NCBI RefSeq assembly: GCF_000482785.1
Contig: NZ_AXWS01000008.1
Location: forward strand, 62,001-126,000
Length of the DNA stretch: 64,000 bases
Reading direction: 5' to 3'
Source: Derxia gummosa DSM 723
GTDB taxonomy: Bacteria; Pseudomonadota; Gammaproteobacteria; Burkholderiales; Burkholderiaceae_E
The notes under the pieces: model-generated
Told to the model about the DNA's origin: nothing
Databases searched by the model: none
What the model saw: only the letters and a program-made list of their open reading frames with translations
Position numbers and translations under genes: made by a program
Shown here: in pieces, positions 35,618 through 44,853 of the stretch
How positions within the stretch are numbered: position 1 is the stretch's first letter
Layout of the letters: each line of letters starts with the position of its first letter

Positions 35618-36512
35618 GTGCTGTCAGGATGCTTATAGCTCGATCATATGCGTCTAGGATTGCAAGACTTAATGCTTCACAAAAAGCGGCGATGACGCAG
35701 GGGTCCATCGGATAAGTGCTGCCGGCTTTTCTTCTTGTCCATGCATAGGCGCCATCATGATTGCCAATTATTGATCTAAATTCACGGGCGTGATCTTCTC
35801 CGGTTGCCCCAAAGTAATCGGAGCGGCGATAATTCCAGATATTTCGGATTCGACTTGGGGATTGTTCGGGATCGCTTAACAGCTTTGTGTAATAAGTGGC
35901 ATCTAGCCATTCCTTCTTTTCAAAAATTTTTCGAATTGTGATGTGTGCATTTTCCCATGCTATAGCATGAGGTTTGGTTCCTATTGCCTTAAATCGCAAT
36001 TTTCCAGCGTAACTGCTGCCAACAAAGTTCTGTTGAGGGTCTTGAAAAAAATCTGCATGACCAGGGCCTAATGCCTTTTGCTTTAAGCTTGCGAGTTCAT
36101 CTTCCTCGAATGAAATGGATATGCGATCGTTGAGTTTGCATAATTCAATGCATGCAAAATAAGCGCAATAGTAGGCAGATACTATTACCCAGGCCGATGG
36201 AAACCTTCCGGAGCGCATGCTTGATACCGCTTCATATTGTTTCTTTACGCGTTGCGCTCCAAGCAAAAAGTCGGCTATGCGGGCTTCTGAGAGTGCAGGG
36301 CCGTTTGGAATCACAATTCCTTGTTTTTGTTCAAATACGCTAAAAGATGTTCTGTCAGTTATTTCGACTGTTATGTATGGATCCATAATCAAATTATATT
36401 TCAAGGATGAATTTGCATTCAATGTCTTGAGATTCATGGCTTCGGTTTTGCTCGCCAAGTTCGCCAGCGTACTGACGCACGTATCAGCAATGAATTGTGA
36501 AAATCGATTCAT
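35610..36512 (-). CDS. low-GC hypothetical protein with HEPN-like helical features
   Basis: The 300-residue protein is not recognised by name. The segment SAWVIVSAYYCAYFACIELC resembles the S-R-A-Y-Y-A-A-F-H-A helix of HEPN domains. RIRNIWNYRRSDYFG followed by EDHAREF resembles the paired arginine/ADY helix that completes the fold. A strict Rx4-6H nuclease motif is not clear, so catalytic activity is uncertain. It has its own promoter (36541-36569) and follows the DGQHR gene on the same strand. Base composition is far lower in GC than neighbouring genes, indicating horizontal transfer. Together the two genes look like a small defence or toxin-antitoxin-like pair; this is inference. Confidence 0.75.
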   Translation of the reverse strand: MNRFSQFIADTCVSTLANLASKTEAMNLKTLNANSSLKYNLIMDPYITVEITDRTSFSVFEQKQGIVIPNGPALSEARIADFLLGAQRVKKQYEAVSSMRSGRFPSAWVIVSAYYCAYFACIELCKLNDRISISFEEDELASLKQKALGPGHADFFQDPQQNFVGSSYAGKLRFKAIGTKPHAIAWENAHITIRKIFEKKEWLDATYYTKLLSDPEQSPSRIRNIWNYRRSDYFGATGEDHAREFRSIIGNHDGAYAWTRRKAGSTYPMDPCVIAAFCEALSLAILDAYDRAISILTARD

Positions 36513-36540
36513 GGGTACTTGTTGTGTGTGCTAACTTTAG

Positions 36541-36569
36541 CTTTTATTGAGAAGGTGGTGTTCATTCAA
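36541..36569 (-). promoter_or_regulatory. sigma70-like promoter for the HEPN-like gene
   Basis: On the minus strand TTGAAT (36569-36564) and TAAAAG (36546-36541) are separated by 17 bp, with the ATG about 29 bp past the -10 element. It gives the second island gene its own transcription start. Confidence 0.5.
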
Positions 36570-36662
36570 GTTCTCTCTCTTTGGTCGATTAAGTTGCGCC
36601 AAAAATCAGAGATTTCTTATTTAGAAACGTCACCTTCCCTCTTTTGGGTCGAGTCTTGTCGA

Positions 36663-37649
36663 TCAGAAAAGGTCGTCTGAAAGTTTTGCTCTCTTATCGA
36701 TATCGAGCTTATCGATCAAGTCCTTTTCTAAATTGTTGATGGCGTCATCGTTTGTGCCTGTGTGATACTCAAAGTTGATGCGATGAATCGCTTCAAATAC
36801 ATATTCAAATGATTCGGGTTTAAAGTTCCCTCTAAATAGTAGTGCGCTGTCGCAGGCTTTGTCGAAGATTCGAAATATGGCCTGAAAGAAGGCTGATTGT
36901 GTGAGCTTTTGAGGGACTCCTGCTTCCAGTAAATTATTGTATATGCCTGCCAAATAGTTCTTGATGAGTGCCTTCTTTTTTGGGTAGTCAAGGTCTTTTA
37001 ATCGGTCGCCAGAAAGGATTTTATTGATCGCAATTTCAAAAGGTACATGGGACAGATAGCCCGGTCCCTTTTGCTCAGCACTAAGTTTGCCGCACAGTGC
37101 CGAGTCGCTTTCGGAGTTGAGGTCGCGGAATAGCTTGAGGCGAATATCATCAATCGAGTCTTGGGTAACTAAGAACTTCGTCAATTCAATGCGTAATGTT
37201 TTTGGTACGCCCTTGGCTGTCGAATTGATATCAATGAAATATTGGACTTCGTCAATTAATGATAGTCCAGTGAGGATGCAGATTGGCAATTTAACGTTTA
37301 AGGCTGGTTCAGCTTCCGTGGCAAGTTGTGCTCCATAAAGGCGGTGCTGTCCATCGATCACCAACAAAGAGCCAGGTGTGTCGCTTAGCGTCAAGATTCC
37401 GGTGGAGTCATTAAAGGTCGCTGGATGTTCTGGTTGGGTGCTTAATACAATAGCTCCCGGAATTACTCTGTCTTCAAGGTATTTTGCAATGCGACGCGCA
37501 CGTGTCGAATCCAGTTGGCGCTGAAAGCCTTCTTGTGAATTCGTTGCGACACGATCGACTTTGCAAAGAGGAAAAAGAGATTTTGCATCAAGCGTAGTGA
37601 GATAGAAGCCGGTGTTTGCACGGCTAAGGTCAAAGGCAGGAAGTTCCAT
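36663..37649 (-). CDS. DGQHR-domain (DndB-like) protein
   Basis: The 328-residue product contains the exact DGQHR signature at residues 99-103 (LLVIDGQHRLYGAQLA). This defines a ParB/sulfiredoxin-like fold family that includes DndB, the repressor and modulator of DNA phosphorothioation clusters. Nearby RQLDSTRARRIAKYLED and the later DINSTAKGVPKTL are also typical. No dndC, dndD, dndE or dndFGH genes are present, so it is a stand-alone DGQHR protein. Base composition is AT-rich relative to all flanking genes. A perfect 12-bp palindrome lies 16 bp before its start. The partner on the same strand is the HEPN-like gene, 150 bp downstream. Confidence 0.9.
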   Translation of the reverse strand: MELPAFDLSRANTGFYLTTLDAKSLFPLCKVDRVATNSQEGFQRQLDSTRARRIAKYLEDRVIPGAIVLSTQPEHPATFNDSTGILTLSDTPGSLLVIDGQHRLYGAQLATEAEPALNVKLPICILTGLSLIDEVQYFIDINSTAKGVPKTLRIELTKFLVTQDSIDDIRLKLFRDLNSESDSALCGKLSAEQKGPGYLSHVPFEIAINKILSGDRLKDLDYPKKKALIKNYLAGIYNNLLEAGVPQKLTQSAFFQAIFRIFDKACDSALLFRGNFKPESFEYVFEAIHRINFEYHTGTNDDAINNLEKDLIDKLDIDKRAKLSDDLF

Positions 37650-37942
37650 GGCGATTTCTGGTGGCGAAAATTTTCGTGCTTGTTATCGGAGACGCCAAGA
37701 GATTAAGCCCAAGAGAGCGTTCTTTGGTCAGCAAATTTCTCGGTTGTATTCCTCTCGAAGCTTTTGTGAGTATGGGGTTGCCGTCTTGAGATACCAGCTA
37801 TCGCCACCCAGCACTATCTGAGATCCCCCCACCTCCCCACACTCCCACCTCACCAACCGACGCCACGCCCGCGCCTCTGCGCCGGCACCGCGCTCCCAGC
37901 GCGCACACAACTCCAACCGGCGTCGAACAGGGTTGAGGTGAC
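37650..37942. other. intergenic region at the right edge of the low-GC island
   Basis: No gene is visible. The perfect palindrome CGAAAATTTTCG lies at 37665-37676, just upstream of the DGQHR gene. Composition switches from AT-rich to C-rich near 37785-37810. GTTGCCGT at 37777-37784 repeats GTTGCCGT at 35545-35552 on the other side of the island. The ModA-like gene has a TGAGGTG ribosome site at the right end. Confidence 0.6.
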
Positions 37943-38635
37943 ATGAGCACAGTTGTGATCCGCGGCATTTCGTCGATGGCGACGCGCCAGGTGCTGGCCG
38001 AGCTGGCCGGCATCTACGAGGCGAAGGCCGGCGTGAAGGTGGACATCCTGTCCATCGGCGGCGTCGATGCCGCCAAGCGCGTGGCGGCGGGCGAGAGTTT
38101 CGACGTCGTCTTCCTCGCCACCGATGCCATCGACAAGCTCGTGGCCGGCGGCAGCGTGGTCGCGGGCAGCAAGGTCGATCTCGTCAACTCGACGACGGCC
38201 GTCGCGGTGCGCAAGGGCGCGCCGGCGCCCGACCTGTCGAGCGGCGACAGCCTGCGCGCCGCCGTGCTCGCCGCGCCCACCCTCAGCTATTCCACCGGCC
38301 CGAGCGGCGTCGCGCTCGCGAAGCAATTCGAGGCCTGGGGCATCGCCGACGAAATCAAGGCGCGCATCGTCACCGCACCGCCGGGCGTGCCGGTCGGCTC
38401 GCTTGTGGCCAGGGGCGAGGTGGCGCTCGGCTTCCAGCAGCTCAGTGAGCTGATCCATGTCGAGGGCATCGACATCGTCGGCAACCTGCCGGCGGACATC
38501 GCGATCAACACCGTGTTCTCGGCCGGCATCTGCGCCGCGAGCACACAGGCCGAGGCCGTGCGCGGTCTGCTCGCCTTCATGGCCTCGCCCGAGGCGGCCG
38601 AGGCCAAGCGCCGCCAGGGGATGGAGCCGGTCTGA
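37943..38635 (+). CDS. ModA-like substrate-binding-domain protein without signal peptide
   Basis: The 230-residue product resembles periplasmic molybdate-type binding proteins (PBP type 2): YEAKAGVKVDILSIGGVDAAKRVAAGESFDVVFLATDAIDKL and later a TAPPGVPVGSLVARGEVALGFQQLSEL segment. It starts directly with MSTVVIRGISSMATRQVLAE and has no signal peptide, so it should be cytoplasmic. No permease or ATPase is beside it. It leads the lig operon, ending 148 bp before ligJ. A cytoplasmic binding fold in a catabolic operon may act as an enzyme (for example an isomerase), a sensor, or a scavenger of a pathway intermediate; the sequence does not decide. Confidence 0.82.
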   Translation: MSTVVIRGISSMATRQVLAELAGIYEAKAGVKVDILSIGGVDAAKRVAAGESFDVVFLATDAIDKLVAGGSVVAGSKVDLVNSTTAVAVRKGAPAPDLSSGDSLRAAVLAAPTLSYSTGPSGVALAKQFEAWGIADEIKARIVTAPPGVPVGSLVARGEVALGFQQLSELIHVEGIDIVGNLPADIAINTVFSAGICAASTQAEAVRGLLAFMASPEAAEAKRRQGMEPV

Positions 38636-38646
38636 CTGGCCCGCGC

Positions 38647-38660
38647 TGCAAGCCTTTGCA
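38647..38660. repeat. TGCAA-N4-TTGCA palindrome between ModA-like gene and ligJ
   Basis: An exact copy with spacer GCCT, 11 bp after the ModA-like stop and about 124 bp before the ligJ start. Confidence 0.7.
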
Positions 38661-38783
38661 GAACGCGCGCATTCCGACCGGCAGCAACGCCTCCCCACTG
38701 CACGACGACGCGCCGAGCCTCAAGACCACGCCCGCATCCGCAGCAGCACCGATCAAGCAACGACGGACCCAGGAGTCACCCAA

Positions 38784-39812
38784 ATGATCATCGACGTACA
38801 CGGCCATTACACGACCGCGCCGGCTGCCCTCGGCGCCTGGCGCGATCTCCAGATCGCCTCGCTCAAGGACCCGAGCAGGAAGCCCGATCCGGCCAGCCTG
38901 AAGATCAGCGACGACGAGCTGCGCGAGTCCATCGAGACCAACCAGCTCAAGCTGATGAAGGAACGCGGCAGCGACCTGACCATCTTCAGCCCGCGTGCCA
39001 GCTTCATGGCCCACCACATCGGTGACTTCGAAACCAGCAGCACCTGGGCCGCGATCTGCAACGAGCTGTGCTACCGCGTGAGCCAGCTGTTTCCGGACAA
39101 CTTCATCGGCGCGGCGATGCTGCCGCAGTCGCCGGGCGTCGATCCCAAGACCTGCATTCCGGAACTGGAACGCTGCGTGAAGGAGTACGGCTTCGTCGGC
39201 ATCAACCTCAACCCGGACCCCTCGGGCGGCCACTGGACCAGCCCGCCGCTGACCGACCGCCACTGGTACCCCATCTACGAAAAGATGGTCGAGTACGACA
39301 TCCCGGCGATGATCCACGTGAGCACGAGCTGCAACGCCTGCTTCCACACGACCGGCTCGCACTACCTGAACGCCGACACGACGGCCTTCATGCAATGCCT
39401 GCAAGGCGACCTGTTCAAGGACTTCCCGACGCTGAAGTTCCTGATCCCGCACGGCGGCGGCGCGGTGCCCTACCACTGGGGCCGTTTCCGCGGTCTGGCG
39501 CAGGAGATGAAGAAGCCGCTGCTCGATGAGCATCTGCTCAACAACATCTTCTTCGACACCTGCGTGTACCACCAGCCGGGCATCGACCTGCTGACCAAGG
39601 TGATTCCGGTCAAGAACATCCTGTTCGCGTCGGAAATGATTGGCGCGGTGCGCGGCATCGACCCGTACAGCGGCCACTACTACGACGACACCAAGCGCTA
39701 CGTCGCGGCCACGGCCAACCTCACCGACGAAGAGCGCTTCCAGATCTACGAAGGCAACGCGCGCCGCGTGTTCCCGCGCCTCGACGCCGCGCTCAAGGCC
39801 AAGGGCCTCTGA
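38784..39812 (+). CDS. ligJ: 4-oxalomesaconate hydratase (LigJ/PmdE type)
   Basis: The 342-residue product is an amidohydrolase-superfamily protein with the metal ligands His 6 and His 8 in MIIDVHGHY. It also has [57 protein letters not shown] and [14 protein letters not shown], which match LigJ. The enzyme hydrates 4-oxalomesaconate to 4-carboxy-4-hydroxy-2-oxoadipate in the protocatechuate 4,5-cleavage pathway. Despite the fold it is a hydratase (lyase), not a hydrolase. The start has an AGGAG site. It is the first core enzyme gene in the operon and is followed by ligK. Confidence 0.93.
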   Translation: MIIDVHGHYTTAPAALGAWRDLQIASLKDPSRKPDPASLKISDDELRESIETNQLKLMKERGSDLTIFSPRASFMAHHIGDFETSSTWAAICNELCYRVSQLFPDNFIGAAMLPQSPGVDPKTCIPELERCVKEYGFVGINLNPDPSGGHWTSPPLTDRHWYPIYEKMVEYDIPAMIHVSTSCNACFHTTGSHYLNADTTAFMQCLQGDLFKDFPTLKFLIPHGGGAVPYHWGRFRGLAQEMKKPLLDEHLLNNIFFDTCVYHQPGIDLLTKVIPVKNILFASEMIGAVRGIDPYSGHYYDDTKRYVAATANLTDEERFQIYEGNARRVFPRLDAALKAKGL

Positions 39813-39847
39813 AGCCGCATCGCAAAAGCATCTACGGAGAATCGAAC

Positions 39848-40531
39848 ATGTACGAACTCGGTGTCGTCTATCGCAACATCAACCGCGCCGACCGCGAAGC
39901 CGCCGACGGCCTGGCCGCGCTCGGCTCGGCCACGGTGCACGAGGCCATGGGCCGCGTCGGCCTGCTCAAGCCCTACATGCGCCCGATCTTCGGCGGCGCC
40001 CAGGTGTCGGGCACGGCCGTGACGGTGCTGCTCCACCCCGGCGACAACTGGATGATGCATGTCGTCGCGGAACAGATTCAGCCGGGCGACGTAGTCGTCG
40101 CGGCCATCACCGCCGAATGCACCGACGGCTATTTCGGCGACCTGCTCGCCACCAGCTTCCAGGCGCGTGGCGCGCGCGCTCTCATCATCGACGCCGGTGT
40201 GCGCGACGTGAAGACGCTGACCGAGATGAACTTTCCGGTGTGGAGCAAGGCCATCAGCTCGAAGGGCACGATCAAGGCCACGCTCGGCTCGGTCAACATC
40301 CCCGTGGTGTGCGCCGGCATGCTCGTGACGCCGGGCGACGTGATCGTCGCCGACGACGACGGCGTGGTCTGCGTGCCGGCCGCGCGCGCGAAGGCGACGC
40401 TCGAAGCGGCGCGCAAGCGCGAGAGCTTCGAGGGCGAGAAGCGCGAGAAGCTGGCCTCCGGCATCCTCGGCCTCGACATGTACAAGATGCGCGAGCCGCT
40501 CGCGGCCGCCGGCCTCAAGTACATCGACTGA
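39848..40531 (+). CDS. ligK: 4-carboxy-4-hydroxy-2-oxoadipate aldolase (LigK/PmdF, RraA family)
   Basis: The 227-residue product has the RraA-like fold with [21 protein letters not shown], the substrate-binding [19 protein letters not shown] and the metal-proximal [16 protein letters not shown]. The enzyme splits CHA into pyruvate and oxaloacetate using a divalent metal, the last step of the pathway, and can also decarboxylate oxaloacetate. Length matches LigK/PmdF (about 227), and the Asp-Gly and Gly-Val-Arg-Asp motifs are intact. It starts 35 bp after ligJ. Confidence 0.93.
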   Translation: MYELGVVYRNINRADREAADGLAALGSATVHEAMGRVGLLKPYMRPIFGGAQVSGTAVTVLLHPGDNWMMHVVAEQIQPGDVVVAAITAECTDGYFGDLLATSFQARGARALIIDAGVRDVKTLTEMNFPVWSKAISSKGTIKATLGSVNIPVVCAGMLVTPGDVIVADDDGVVCVPAARAKATLEAARKRESFEGEKREKLASGILGLDMYKMREPLAAAGLKYID

Positions 40532-40539
40532 GGCGCCGC

Positions 40540-41496
40540 ATGAGCACGCAGATCACGGCCGCCGGCGGCCTGCCCGCCGACCCGCGCGACTGGCGCATCG
40601 GCCTCGTCGGCTACGGCGAAGTCGGCCGCATCCTCGCCGAGGATCTGCGCGCCCGGGGCGTGGCCGTCTCGGCCTACGACCTCAAGCTCGCGAGCGCCGC
40701 GACCGACGGCCCGTTGCGCGAGCACGCCGCGAAGCACGGCGTGACGCTGGCCGACTCGCATGCCGAACTCGCCGCGGGCGCCGACTTCATCGTCAGCGCG
40801 GTCACCGCGAGCCAGACCGTCAAGGTAGCGGAAGCCTGCGCGCCGGCCGTGAAGCCGGGCGCGTTCTTCCTCGACTTCAACTCGGCCTCGCCGGGCGCCA
40901 AGCAGCGCGCCGCCGCGCTCATCGACGGGCAGGGCGGGCGCTACGTGGAAGGCGCGGTGATGACGAGCATCCCGCCGTACCGCATCAAGGTGCCGCTGCT
41001 GCTCGGCGGCGCCTCGGCCGCCGCGCTGAGCGAATGCATCAACCGGCTCGGCTTTGCGAGCAAGGTGGCGAGCGAGAAGCTCGGCGTTGCAAGCGCTACC
41101 AAGATGTGCCGCAGCGTGATGATCAAGGGCCTGGAGGCGATGGTCATCGAGAGCTTCACCGCCGCGCGCCATTACGGCGTGGAGGACGCGGTGATCGCGA
41201 GCCTGCACGAAACCTTCCCCGGCATCGACTGGGAAAAGAACGCCGCCTACTTCTTCCAGCGCGTGATCGAGCACGGTCGCCGCCGCAGCGAGGAAGTGCG
41301 CGAAGTGGCCGAAACCGTGCGCGACGCCGGCCTCGTGCCGTGGAGCGCGAGCGGCACGGCCGAGCGCCAGGCCTGGGTGGCCGAGCTCGCCGATGGCGGG
41401 CTGTTCGGCACCAAGGGCACGCCCGAATTCGCACGCAGCGCCGACTGGCGCACCGAAGCCGATCGCATCCTCGGCCACGTCAGCAACAAGGACTGA
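40540..41496 (+). CDS. NAD(P)-dependent oxidoreductase of the DUF1932 family
   Basis: The 318-residue product has an N-terminal 6-phosphogluconate-dehydrogenase-like Rossmann domain (IGLVGYGEVGRILAEDLRARG) and VSAVTASQTVKVAEACAPAVKPGAFFLDFNSASP. The C-terminal DUF1932 helical domain includes ATKMCRSVMIKGLEAMVIESFTAARHYG. A lysine in TKMCRSVMIKG takes the place of the catalytic Lys of beta-hydroxyacid dehydrogenases. Homologues recur in protocatechuate 4,5-cleavage and gallate operons, but I know of no firmly established role. It sits between ligK and ligI, 8 bp after ligK. It may supply the otherwise missing oxalomesaconate tautomerase/isomerase function or a side reaction; that is speculation. 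Confidence 0.85.
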   Translation: MSTQITAAGGLPADPRDWRIGLVGYGEVGRILAEDLRARGVAVSAYDLKLASAATDGPLREHAAKHGVTLADSHAELAAGADFIVSAVTASQTVKVAEACAPAVKPGAFFLDFNSASPGAKQRAAALIDGQGGRYVEGAVMTSIPPYRIKVPLLLGGASAAALSECINRLGFASKVASEKLGVASATKMCRSVMIKGLEAMVIESFTAARHYGVEDAVIASLHETFPGIDWEKNAAYFFQRVIEHGRRRSEEVREVAETVRDAGLVPWSASGTAERQAWVAELADGGLFGTKGTPEFARSADWRTEADRILGHVSNKD

Positions 41497-41501
41497 TCAC
41501 C

Positions 41502-42440
41502 ATGAGCAAACCCACCACGGGCGATTTCACCAAGACCGCCGGCTGGCTCGACTGGTACACCGGCCCGAGCAAGCCCGCCTTCACGCTGCCGGCCGGCGCG
41601 GTCGATGCGCACTGCCATGTGTTCGGCCCCGGCGCCGAATTTCCCTACGCGCCCGAGCGCAAGTACACGCCCTGCGACGCGAGCAAGGCCGAGCTGTACG
41701 CGCTGCGCGACCACCTCGGCTTCGCGCGCAACGTGATCGTGCAGGCGACCTGCCACGGCGCCGACAACCGCGCGATGGTCGATGCCTGCGTGAACAGCGG
41801 CGGCAAGGCTCGCGGCGTCGCCACGGTGCGCCGCAGCGTGACCGATGAAGAAATCCAGGCCATGCATGACGCCGGCGTGCGCGGCGTGCGCTTCAACTTC
41901 GTCAAGCGGCTGGTCGACTTCACGCCGAAGGACGAACTGATGGAGATCGCCGGCCGCATCGCCAAGTGGGGCTGGCATGTGGTGATCTATTTCGAGGCGG
42001 TCGATCTGCCCGAGCTGTGGGACTTCTTCACCGCGCTGCCCACGACCGTGGTGGTCGATCACATGGGCCGCCCCGACGTGAGCAAGCCCATCGACGGCCC
42101 GGAGTTCGAGCTGTTCCTCAAGTTCATGCGCGAGCACGGGAACGTGTGGAGCAAGGTGAGCTGCCCCGAGCGCCTGTCCGTCACCGGCCCCAAGGCGCTC
42201 GACGGCGAGCGCAATGCCTATACCGACGTGATTCCGTTCGCGCGCCGCGTGGTCGAGGAGTTTCCGGATCGCGTGCTCTGGGGTACCGACTGGCCGCACC
42301 CCAACCTCAAGGACCACATGCCCGACGACGGCCTGCTGGTGGACTTCATCCCGCACATCGCGCCGACGGCCGAGCTTCAGCAGAAGCTGCTCGTCGCCAA
42401 CCCGATGCGCCTGTACTGGCCCGACGAAGTGAAGAGCTGA
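41502..42440 (+). CDS. ligI: 2-pyrone-4,6-dicarboxylate hydrolase (LigI/PmdD)
   Basis: The 312-residue product is an amidohydrolase with the N-terminal metal-site motif VDAHCHVFGPGAEFPYAPERKYTP cut in LigI fashion, VIVQATCHGADNRAMVDA, and the late catalytic Asp in LWGTDWPHPNLKDHMPDDG. The enzyme opens the lactone ring of 2-pyrone-4,6-dicarboxylate to give 4-oxalomesaconate. LigI works without a bound metal, with the same residues handling the substrate carboxylates. It begins 5 bp after the DUF1932 gene and ends 2 bp before ligA, so translation is coupled. Confidence 0.95.
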   Translation: MSKPTTGDFTKTAGWLDWYTGPSKPAFTLPAGAVDAHCHVFGPGAEFPYAPERKYTPCDASKAELYALRDHLGFARNVIVQATCHGADNRAMVDACVNSGGKARGVATVRRSVTDEEIQAMHDAGVRGVRFNFVKRLVDFTPKDELMEIAGRIAKWGWHVVIYFEAVDLPELWDFFTALPTTVVVDHMGRPDVSKPIDGPEFELFLKFMREHGNVWSKVSCPERLSVTGPKALDGERNAYTDVIPFARRVVEEFPDRVLWGTDWPHPNLKDHMPDDGLLVDFIPHIAPTAELQQKLLVANPMRLYWPDEVKS

Positions 42441-42442
42441 CC

Positions 42443-43745
<1,303 letters not shown>

Positions 43746-43759
43746 AACGGACGACCCTC

Positions 43760-44719
43760 ATGGAAAAGACGATCAAGGTCGCCCTCGCGGGCGCGGGTGC
43801 CTTCGGCATCAAGCACCTCGACGGCATTAAAAACATCGACGGCGTCGAAGTCGTGTCGCTCATCAGCCGCGACCTCGACAAGACGAAGGAAGTGGCCGCC
43901 AAGTACGGCATCGGCCATGTGACGACCGAGCTGGCCGACGCGCTGGCGCTGCCGGAAGTGGACGCCGTCATTCTCTGCACGCCGACGCAGATGCACGCCT
44001 CGCAAGCCCTTGCATGCCTCAAGGCCGGCAAGCATGTGCAGGTGGAAATCCCGCTGTGCGACGTGCTGAAGGACGGCGAGGAAGTGGTGAAGGCGGCGGA
44101 AGAAACCGGCCTCGTGGCGATGTGCGGCCATACCCGCCGCTTCAACCCGAGCCACCAGTACGTGCACAAGAAGATCGAGGCCGGCGAGTTCAACATCCAG
44201 CAGATGGATGTGCAGACCTATTTCTTCCGTCGCACCAACATGAACGCGCTCGGCGAGCCGCGCTCGTGGACCGACCACCTGCTGTGGCACCACGCCGCGC
44301 ACACGGTCGATCTGTTCGCCTACCAGGCCGGCAGCCCGATCGTGAAGGCGAATGCGATTCAGGGCCCGATCCATCCGGTGCTCGGCATCGCGATGGACAT
44401 GAGCATCCAGCTCAAGGCCGCCAACGGCGCGATCTGCACGCTCTCGCTCAGCTTCAACAACGACGGCCCGCTCGGCACCTTCTTCCGCTACATCGGCGAC
44501 ACCGCGACCTACATCGCGCGCTACGACGATCTGGTCAACGGCAAGGAAGAGAAGATCGACGTGAGCAAGGTCGATGTGTCGATGAACGGCATCGAGCTTC
44601 AGGACCGCGAGTTCTTCGCCGCGATCAGGGAAGGCCGCCAGCCCAACGCCAGCGTGGCCAGCGTGCTGCCTTGCTACCAGGTGCTGCACCAACTCGAACA
44701 GCAGTTGAACGCGGGCTGA
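43760..44719 (+). CDS. ligC: 4-carboxy-2-hydroxymuconate-6-semialdehyde dehydrogenase (LigC/PmdC)
   Basis: The 319-residue product is a Gfo/Idh/MocA-type oxidoreductase with an N-terminal NAD(P) site (KVALAGAGAFGIKHLDGIKN) and AVILCTPTQMHASQALACLKAGKHVQVEIPL. The C-terminal domain contains CGHTRRFNPSHQYVHKKI and RSWTDHLLWHHAAHTVDLFAYQ, which match LigC. It oxidises the hemiacetal form of the ring-cleavage product to 2-pyrone-4,6-dicarboxylate. It starts 14 bp after ligB. At 44001-44014 the gene contains CGCAA-GCCC-TTGCA, one base from the recurring palindrome, using rare codons. It is the last core gene; two hairpins follow. Confidence 0.95.
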   Translation: MEKTIKVALAGAGAFGIKHLDGIKNIDGVEVVSLISRDLDKTKEVAAKYGIGHVTTELADALALPEVDAVILCTPTQMHASQALACLKAGKHVQVEIPLCDVLKDGEEVVKAAEETGLVAMCGHTRRFNPSHQYVHKKIEAGEFNIQQMDVQTYFFRRTNMNALGEPRSWTDHLLWHHAAHTVDLFAYQAGSPIVKANAIQGPIHPVLGIAMDMSIQLKAANGAICTLSLSFNNDGPLGTFFRYIGDTATYIARYDDLVNGKEEKIDVSKVDVSMNGIELQDREFFAAIREGRQPNASVASVLPCYQVLHQLEQQLNAG

Positions 44720-44756
44720 TCCGCGCATCGTCGCCGGCGCCGCGCGGCCGGCGCGT

Positions 44757-44792
44757 CCGGCCGGTCCGTTACCGGAAGTGCGGACCGGCCGG
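44757..44792 (+). terminator. 12-bp stem hairpin after ligC
   Basis: CCGGCCGGTCCG (44757-44768) pairs perfectly with CGGACCGGCCGG (44781-44792) around a 12-nt loop, 37 bp past the ligC stop. It is the first of two consecutive hairpins. Confidence 0.55.
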
Positions 44793-44795
44793 AGC

Positions 44796-44831
44796 CGCCC
44801 GCCGTCCTCGCAAGGGGCCGGCGGGCGTTTT
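44796..44831 (+). terminator. intrinsic terminator of the lig operon
   Basis: CGCCCGCCG (44796-44804) pairs with CGGCGGGCG (44819-44827) and is followed by TTTT. Its position immediately before the aldo/keto reductase ribosome site suggests at least partial termination or attenuation after ligC. Confidence 0.65.
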
Positions 44832-44853
44832 CACATACACAAGGAGCATTCGC

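Noticed and set aside
35545-37784. Island as a complete dnd phosphorothioation cluster or an insertion sequence
   Set aside because: Only a DGQHR gene is present; no dndCDE, restriction genes, transposase or terminal inverted repeats are visible.
35545-37804. GTTGCCGT direct repeats (35545, 37777) and GCGATAGC/GCTATCGC inverted repeats (35585, 37797) as attachment sites
   Set aside because: They lie at the right places but are only 8 bp long; chance matches of this length are likely, and no integrase is present.
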